5,098 nucleotides of DNA from Candidatus Omnitrophota bacterium (lineage in GTDB: Bacteria > Omnitrophota > Gorgyraeia > Gygaellales > JAHJCI01). A program made the translations under genes and the position numbers. Position 1 is the first letter of the stretch. Every line of letters begins with the position of its first letter. Shown here one piece after another: positions 1 through 3,388 of this stretch. The notes under the pieces were generated by a model. It was given only the letters and a program-made list of their open reading frames with translations, searched no databases and was not told the origin of the DNA. The stretch is from contig JAHJCI010000152.1 of NCBI GenBank assembly GCA_018813085.1, forward strand, positions 1 through 5,098, written 5' to 3'.

Positions 1-46
1 GCTTTTAAATGTATTTTATGTTAAAATAACACGGTATTATTAAACT

Positions 47-52
47 AAAGGA
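47..52 (+). promoter_or_regulatory. Probable ribosome binding site of the coiled-coil protein gene
   Basis: AAAGGA lies 11 bases before the ATG at 64, slightly longer than ideal spacing. The upstream 46 bases are AT-rich with possible -10-like hexamers (TAAAAT at 22-27, TATTAT at 35-40), but no convincing -35 partner lies within the window, so I do not call a promoter. Confidence 0.5.
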
Positions 53-63
53 CAAAAAAAGAG

Positions 64-807
64 ATGATTATTATTATTCTTTTATTAGTATTGGCTATTG
101 CCGTGGTACTGGCAATATACGCCTTTAAATTAATTGATCAGACGGATTCCAAGAAAAAGAGGCAAGAAGAGGAACAAGAGAGGGCTAATCAAGAAAAAGA
201 GCAGCAGGCAGGAAAAGATAAAGAACAGGAAATCTCCGGTTTTAGGAATGAGATTAATTCATTGAAGTCGGAGCTAAATAGCGCTAAATCTGAGCGCTTG
301 GCCCTGCTGGCAAAAGTAGAAACGGCAGAAAATGCCAAGGCTGACTTAGGGCAAGGATTAAATAAATTACAAGATGAGGTAAAAAGTGCCGGTGATGAAG
401 TAAACAAGCTTAAAGCCGAGAATGCTTCTTTAAAAACTGACTTCTCAAAGAAAAGCCGGGAATTTCAGGTAAACACCACAGAAAAAATCGAAAACGAGGC
501 AAAATTTAAAGAGCTAAGCGCTAACCTGCATTCGCTTGAGGAAAAAAACGAGGAAAAAGATAAAGAGATTCAAAATTTAAAAAAGCAACTCCAAGAATCT
601 ACTAAAACAGATACAGATAACGCACTCCAGCCAGAAAAGAAAAAAGAAGCAGGGGCTTTTGTCTTAAAAGAAGACTACGTTGAATTAAAAAATAAATATG
701 AAGGCTTAAAGGGGCAAATTGCCTCAGCAGAAGGGCAAGAAAAGAAAGAAAACAATAACCAGGCTCAAAAAGAAGATGCTCAAGCGCCAAACGATTCAAC
801 AGAATAA
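64..807 (+). CDS. Membrane-anchored coiled-coil protein, function unknown
   Basis: I do not recognise a family. The 247-residue protein begins with a very hydrophobic segment (about residues 2-21, rich in Ile, Leu and Val), followed by a lysine/arginine cluster (KKKR at 30-33). This pattern fits a single N-terminal anchor with the remainder in the cytoplasm by the positive-inside rule. Residues about 35-55 are almost all Glu, Lys and Gln. Residues about 55-178 show heptad-like spacing of Leu/Ala/Ile among charged residues, as in a long coiled coil. A linker around 180-198 leads to a short second helix (about 200-222), then an Asn/Gln/Glu-rich tail that is probably disordered. There are no cysteines. 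The start is the only sensible ATG, with AAAGGA 11 bases upstream. The next gene begins 36 bases after the stop, so co-transcription is plausible. A structural or scaffolding role at the membrane is inference only. The coding call is strong; the function is open. Confidence 0.85.
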   Translation: MIIIILLLVLAIAVVLAIYAFKLIDQTDSKKKRQEEEQERANQEKEQQAGKDKEQEISGFRNEINSLKSELNSAKSERLALLAKVETAENAKADLGQGLNKLQDEVKSAGDEVNKLKAENASLKTDFSKKSREFQVNTTEKIENEAKFKELSANLHSLEEKNEEKDKEIQNLKKQLQESTKTDTDNALQPEKKKEAGAFVLKEDYVELKNKYEGLKGQIASAEGQEKKENNNQAQKEDAQAPNDSTE

Positions 808-821
808 GGGCATTCCTGCCC

Positions 822-827
822 GGAGGA
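822..827 (+). promoter_or_regulatory. Shine-Dalgarno-like GGAGGA before the BaxI_1 gene, unusually distant
   Basis: GGAGGA is the best match to the anti-Shine-Dalgarno in this gap, but it ends 16 bases before the ATG at 844. TTCCT at 814-818 could pair with AGGAA at 824-828 around a six-base loop and partly mask the site. Whether this weak five-pair hairpin matters is unknown. Confidence 0.4.
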
Positions 828-843
828 AAGAAGAGATAAGAAT

Positions 844-1569
844 ATGATGCGTTCAGGAAATCCTGCGTTAAACGTAAGTGCGTTTACAAAAGTAGAGAAA
901 CTAGCTAATGCCGCTAGCATGACTATAAACGGCACTGTCAATAAAACCTTCCTGCTTTTATTTATTACGGTTTTTAGCGCTTCTTGGGTATGGGAAAACC
1001 CGGTTAATTTCCTGCCATTCCTCCTGCCGTCAGCCATTGCCGGAATGATTATTGCTTTTGTTACAATCTTTAAAAAAGAATGGGCTCCTGCCACCTCCTG
1101 GATTTATGCCTTAATAGAGGGCCTGGTCCTGGGAGCGATTTCGGCGATTATGGAAAAAAGCTATCCCGGCATCGTAATACAGGCGGTTGCTTTAACCTTT
1201 GGCACGCTCTTTTGCATGCTGATTGCCTATAAATCAAAATTAATAAAGGTTACGGAAAACTTCAGGCTGGGAATTGTTGCGGCTACCGGCGCGATTGCCT
1301 TAATCTATATTGTCAACATAGTAATGGGCTTCTTCGGCTCGAGAATACCTTTTATACACGAAAGCGGCCCGATAGGAATCGGGTTTAGTTTATTCGTAGT
1401 CGCGATAGCTGCGTTTAATTTAGTCCTGGATTTCGATTTTATTGAAAAAGGGGCTGAATACAGAGCGCCAAAATATATGGAGTGGTACGGAGCCTTTGCG
1501 TTGATGGTCACGCTAATCTGGCTATACATCGAAATACTCAGGCTCCTCTCGAAGACGCGAAGAAGATAA
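844..1569 (+). CDS. Bax inhibitor-1/YccA-like seven-helix membrane protein (BaxI_1 type)
   Basis: This 241-residue integral membrane protein belongs to the Bax inhibitor-1/YccA (TMBIM) superfamily, in the bacterial BaxI_1 branch. Characteristic features are the N-terminal RSGNPALN motif (3-10), MTINGTVNKT (26-35), WAP at 80-82, YALIEGL (88-94), PGIVIQA (108-114), HESGPIGIGFSLFVV (172-186), LDFDFIEKGAE (195-205) and APKYMEWYGAF (208-218). Hydrophobic segments lie at about 35-51, 56-76, 83-102, 108-128, 143-164, 174-195 and 213-235. In characterised relatives such as B. subtilis YetJ, a pair of acidic residues in the last two helices controls pH-sensitive calcium leak. Asp196 or Asp198 and Glu230 are in comparable positions, but that equivalence is my inference. 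The bacterial function is not settled. Adjacent ATG codons at 844 and 847 give two possible starts one residue apart. A strong GGAGGA lies unusually far upstream (16 bases), so initiation may rely partly on the weaker AAGAGA closer in. It probably follows the upstream gene in one transcript. Confidence 0.95.
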   Translation: MMRSGNPALNVSAFTKVEKLANAASMTINGTVNKTFLLLFITVFSASWVWENPVNFLPFLLPSAIAGMIIAFVTIFKKEWAPATSWIYALIEGLVLGAISAIMEKSYPGIVIQAVALTFGTLFCMLIAYKSKLIKVTENFRLGIVAATGAIALIYIVNIVMGFFGSRIPFIHESGPIGIGFSLFVVAIAAFNLVLDFDFIEKGAEYRAPKYMEWYGAFALMVTLIWLYIEILRLLSKTRRR

Positions 1570-1691
1570 ACAGGCTTGAGCAAAAGTGGCTGTTTTACAC
1601 AGATTAGCTTAGATGAAAAGCTCAAAGATGAACACAGATGCGGATAAGAAAATAGTTTCGAGCAAGGCCGTTAATAAACAAAGGTTGGATA
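1570..1691 (+). other. 122-base intergenic region with degenerate ACACAGAT-type repeat
   Basis: No convincing gene, promoter or terminator is visible. The middle (about 1596-1646) contains ACACAGATTAG, then AGATGAAAAG, then AACACAGATGCGGAT. This resembles the dispersed intergenic sequence made of permuted ACACAGAT / GATGAACACAGATGCGGAT units that I know from many environmental bacterial genomes. Here the copies are imperfect, so this looks like a decayed remnant. TTGAGC (1576-1581) and GCTCAA (1620-1625) could also pair as a weak six-base stem. The gap is the longest between the first six genes and may separate two transcription units. Confidence 0.45.
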
Positions 1692-2048
1692 ATGCTGGCT
1701 AAAATTTCAGCTTATTTCCTTATCGCTATCGGTATTATTTTCTTTATCAAGCCGCAAATGCTAAAAAACAGGTTGCAGAAAACAGCATTTAAGAAAATAA
1801 AAAGATATATTTTTGCCTTAGCCATCTTCCTGGGATCTGTTTTTATCACTGCTGCCTCCAAAAGCCAGGGTGCCGCCTCTGGGCTGTTGATGATTCTGGG
1901 TATTGTGGCGGTTTTTAAGGGTTTCTTTTTCTTGAAGTCTAAGGGCGCTCAAAAAATAACAGAGTACTTCGCAGGCAGGCCGATAATATTCTTCCGGCTG
2001 GCTGCGGCTGTTTATCTGGCCTTAGGATTAATAATACTCCTTACATGA
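1692..2048 (+). CDS. Small four-helix membrane protein, function unknown
   Basis: I do not recognise this 118-residue protein. It has four hydrophobic segments, at about 4-19, 40-56, 63-81 and 97-117. Loops are positively charged: a basic stretch between helices 1 and 2 (about 23-38, many Lys and Arg) and another after helix 3 (LKSKGAQK at 81-88), which would place these loops and both termini in predictable topology. The two halves look loosely alike: each has a hydrophobic helix, a short basic amphipathic stretch, and another helix. No catalytic motif is visible. The start ATG has a modest AAGG/GG-containing stretch (1681-1688) upstream. The stop codon overlaps the start of the thioesterase gene by four bases (ATGA), a classic translational coupling arrangement, so the two proteins are very probably co-produced. 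A role in membrane or lipid biology would be a guess drawn only from that neighbour. Confidence 0.8.
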   Translation: MLAKISAYFLIAIGIIFFIKPQMLKNRLQKTAFKKIKRYIFALAIFLGSVFITAASKSQGAASGLLMILGIVAVFKGFFFLKSKGAQKITEYFAGRPIIFFRLAAAVYLALGLIILLT

Positions 2049-2428
2049 AAACAAAAATATACTATCACCACACCGATTGCGGCGGAGTAGTCTATTACGC
2101 TAATTATCTGAAGTTTCTTGAAGAAGCACGCACAGAGTTTCTGGAAGATAAAGGAATTTTTATCAAAGAGCTCATCAAGAACGATTCAGCTCTTGTTGTT
2201 ATACGCCAGGAAATAGATTATAAATCACCTGCTTTTTACGGGGACACCATAGAAGTTAAAACAAGCCTTTCGAATATATCACGTACGAAGATCGAGTTTG
2301 AATACCGGATAATAAACCAGCATGCTAAAACTATCTCTACGGCAAAGACAACTATGGCCTGTGTAAATTCAAACTTAAAACCTAAGGCTATTCCAGGGCA
2401 TATCCAGGAAATACTTTCAAGGATATAA
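2045..2428 (+). CDS. YbgC/FadM-type acyl-CoA thioesterase (hotdog fold)
   Basis: The 127-residue product is a full-length 4-hydroxybenzoyl-CoA thioesterase/YbgC family protein. Such enzymes hydrolyse the thioester of acyl-CoA substrates as hotdog-fold oligomers in the cytoplasm. The diagnostic N-terminal block is HHTDCGGVVYYANYLKFLEE (8-27). Asp11 is the catalytic aspartate position, the GGVVYYANY segment is typical, and the following ARTEFL begins the long hotdog helix. The segment IDYKSPAFYGDTIEVKT (57-73) is the usual central-strand block, and the strand around IEFEYRI (83-89) and TTMACVN (102-108) completes the sheet. The substrate cannot be read from sequence. In many proteobacteria ybgC lies beside tol-pal genes, but no tol or pal gene is seen here, so I leave the symbol blank. 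The start overlaps the stop of the preceding gene (ATGA). The best Shine-Dalgarno, AGGA at 2024-2027, is too far away, so translation likely depends on coupling to the upstream gene. Confidence 0.93.
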   Translation: MKTKIYYHHTDCGGVVYYANYLKFLEEARTEFLEDKGIFIKELIKNDSALVVIRQEIDYKSPAFYGDTIEVKTSLSNISRTKIEFEYRIINQHAKTISTAKTTMACVNSNLKPKAIPGHIQEILSRI

Positions 2429-2481
2429 TTACAGTTTTTCTTTAAGAACAATTTACGCCTAAGCCCAAGAGCCGGTAAAAT

Positions 2482-2488
2482 AAGGAGG
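2482..2488 (+). promoter_or_regulatory. Ribosome binding site of the exported cyclophilin gene
   Basis: AAGGAGG ends four bases before the ATG at 2493. It is a strong, slightly close Shine-Dalgarno site that fixes the start so that the export signal is included. Confidence 0.8.
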
Positions 2489-2492
2489 CCAG

Positions 2493-3023
2493 ATGAAAGA
2501 ATTAATTTTTACTTTACTTATGGCCTGTGCTATTAATAACCTGCATGCCGCAGAAGAAACCCTGGTAGTTCTAGAAACAAACCAGGGGATAATAGAAATT
2601 AAACTCATGCTCGAGACAGCTCCCAAGGCCTGCGAAAACTTTACAGGCCTGGTTAAAAAAGGCTACTATAACGGAATAATCTTTCACCGTGTTATAAAAA
2701 ACTTTATGCTCCAGGGTGGTGACCCTACGGGAACAGGCAGGGGAGGCACTTCAATCTGGGGAAAGAAATTTGAAGATGAGTTCAACCCCGGAGTAAAATT
2801 TGATTCTCCGGGCTTACTTGCCATGGCAAATTCCGGGCCAAACACAAACGGGAGCCAATTCTTTATCACCACTAGCCCGACACCCTGGCTGAATATGAGA
2901 CACACAATTTTTGGAAAAGTGGTTTCAGGATATGACGTAGTAACAAAAATAGAAAACAGCGCTATCGATGCCAATGATAAGCCGCTTTCCGAGCAAAGAA
3001 TTATAAAGGCGTACATTAAATAA
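2493..3023 (+). CDS. Exported cyclophilin-type peptidyl-prolyl cis-trans isomerase
   Basis: The 176-residue protein catalyses cis-trans isomerisation of X-Pro peptide bonds and probably helps fold proteins outside the cytoplasm. Residues 1-19 or 1-20 look like a Sec signal peptide: Lys2, a hydrophobic core at about 4-14, and cleavage near LHA-A. The mature cyclophilin domain starts at about residue 23. Its active-site blocks are clear: FHRVIKNFMLQGGD (64-77), MANSGPNTNGSQFFIT (111-126) and PWLNMRHTIFGKV (131-143). Residues matching the cyclophilin A catalytic set are present: Arg66, Phe71, Met72, Gln74, Phe124, Trp132, Leu133 and His137, so it should be active. It is compact, as bacterial single-domain cyclophilins are. 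Cys12 after LMA weakly suggests a lipoprotein signal, but the stretch before it is short and Met at -2 is atypical, so I favour ordinary signal peptidase cleavage. It lies 64 bases after the thioesterase gene and 26 bases before a small membrane protein gene, probably co-transcribed with the latter. Confidence 0.96.
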   Translation: MKELIFTLLMACAINNLHAAEETLVVLETNQGIIEIKLMLETAPKACENFTGLVKKGYYNGIIFHRVIKNFMLQGGDPTGTGRGGTSIWGKKFEDEFNPGVKFDSPGLLAMANSGPNTNGSQFFITTSPTPWLNMRHTIFGKVVSGYDVVTKIENSAIDANDKPLSEQRIIKAYIK

Positions 3024-3036
3024 GCACTGCCTTAAG

Positions 3037-3044
3037 AAGGAGGT
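3037..3044 (+). promoter_or_regulatory. Near-perfect ribosome binding site of the 62-residue protein gene
   Basis: AAGGAGGT ends five bases before the ATG at 3050. It is the strongest Shine-Dalgarno in the window and supports the short downstream reading frame as a real, well-translated gene. Confidence 0.85.
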
Positions 3045-3049
3045 CGGAT

Positions 3050-3238
3050 ATGAAAAGAAAAGGCGTAATCCTTATTGTCCTGGGCATCCTGGGAATCATC
3101 TTTGTAAGCATATTTGATATAATAATGGGTAAACCCGTAAACGATATAACCGGACCAAGTTCTATATTGGCGCTTATAATCTGCGGACTGCTGATCATAA
3201 TTGGGATTACTTATTTAAAGAAAAAAATAAAGACCTGA
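3050..3238 (+). CDS. Small two-helix membrane protein, function unknown
   Basis: The 62-residue product has two hydrophobic segments (about 5-25 and 38-55). They are joined by a short loop with GKPVNDITGPSS (27-38) and flanked by basic ends (MKRK at the start, KKKIK near the end). By charge, both ends should be cytoplasmic with the loop outside, a simple helical hairpin. No enzyme motif is seen and I do not recognise a named family. The coding call rests on an optimal ribosome binding site, a sensible membrane topology and its place 26 bases after the cyclophilin gene. The opposite-strand frame here is a shadow. Its neighbour is exported, so a role at the membrane face is possible, but that is speculation. 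It is the last gene before the structured gap. Confidence 0.78.
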   Translation: MKRKGVILIVLGILGIIFVSIFDIIMGKPVNDITGPSSILALIICGLLIIIGITYLKKKIKT

Positions 3239-3264
3239 ATTTCGTAAATTACCCGTAAACCCCG

Positions 3265-3285
3265 TTAGAGAACTTTGTTCTCTAA
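3265..3285 (+). other. Perfect 9-bp inverted repeat with 3-base loop
   Basis: TTAGAGAAC and GTTCTCTAA flank a TTT loop, giving a perfect stem 27 bases after the stop of the 62-residue gene. No run of T follows, so it is not a standard Rho-independent terminator, although it could stabilise a transcript end or be the core of a larger palindromic element. The ACCCC just before it (3259-3263) could pair with GGGGT far downstream (3364-3368). Confidence 0.8.
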
Positions 3286-3315
3286 TCCTAAGGGATAGAC
3301 CTTCCTATTCCTGTT
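3284..3315 (+). repeat. 32-base direct repeat, copy 1
   Basis: This is the first of two directly adjoining 32-base units (second at 3316-3347). By hand count they match at 27 of 32 positions. Three of the differences fall in the four bases following AATCC and two lie in the second half. Each unit starts with ATCC, four bases, GGAT (a tiny inverted repeat), then AGACCTTCCT and a pyrimidine-rich end. Confidence 0.85.
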
Positions 3316-3347
3316 AATCCACAAGGATAGACCTTCCTGTTCCTATT
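3316..3347 (+). repeat. 32-base direct repeat, copy 2
   Basis: This is the second unit of the tandem pair, immediately abutting copy 1. Its TAGACCTTCCT segment (3328-3338) can pair with AGGAAGGGTCTA at 3350-3361. The identical segment in copy 1 (3296-3306) is an alternative partner. Two units with no spacers are too few and too close to be a CRISPR array. Confidence 0.85.
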
Positions 3348-3361
3348 AAAGGAAGGGTCTA
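3328..3361 (+). other. Imperfect 11-bp hairpin before the phosphorylase gene
   Basis: TAGACCTTCCT (3328-3338) is complementary to 3350-3361 with one extra G bulged on the 3' side, enclosing an 11-base loop. No T run follows on either strand, so a simple terminator is unlikely. It overlaps copy 2 of the direct repeat and the purine-rich GGAAGGG that would otherwise resemble a distant ribosome binding site. Confidence 0.6.
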
Positions 3362-3388
3362 AAGGGGTAAAAAAACAGCCAGTATAAA

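Larger units (their letters stand above)
3239..3388 (+). promoter_or_regulatory. Structured 150-base leader or element upstream of glgP
   Basis: The whole gap is organised around inverted and direct repeats. The outer arms TTACCC (3249-3254) and GGGTAA (3365-3370) can pair and would enclose the 9-bp hairpin, the two 32-base direct repeats and the 11-bp hairpin, giving a multi-branch fold. ACCCC (3259-3263) with GGGGT (3364-3368) is a competing closure. I see no clear -35/-10 promoter pair. It may be a cis-regulatory leader of the phosphorylase gene or a small dispersed repeat element lodged between genes; sequence alone does not decide. Confidence 0.45.

Noticed and set aside
189..407. Minus-strand 72-residue open frame
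   Set aside because: It is a shadow of the coiled-coil gene, rich in Ser, Phe and Leu as expected from complementing Glu/Lys codons.
1613..1702. A 29-residue open frame (MKSSKMNTDADKK...) overlapping the start of the four-helix protein gene
   Set aside because: It runs through the repeat-like sequence, has no Shine-Dalgarno and no protein-like character. It is most likely chance.
2493..2528. Lipoprotein signal ending at Cys12 of the cyclophilin
   Set aside because: The region before the cysteine is very short and the LMAC sequence is a poor lipobox. Cleavage near residue 19-20 is more likely.
3265..3285. Rho-independent terminator after the 62-residue gene
   Set aside because: The stem is AT-rich and no T run follows it on the plus strand.
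3284..3347. CRISPR array
   Set aside because: There are only two units, they directly abut with no spacers, and no cas genes are nearby.
1586..3382. Inverted match between TGGCTGTTTT (1587-1596) and AAAACAGCCA further downstream
   Set aside because: A match of about ten bases separated by 1.8 kb is expected by chance and no element boundaries support it.
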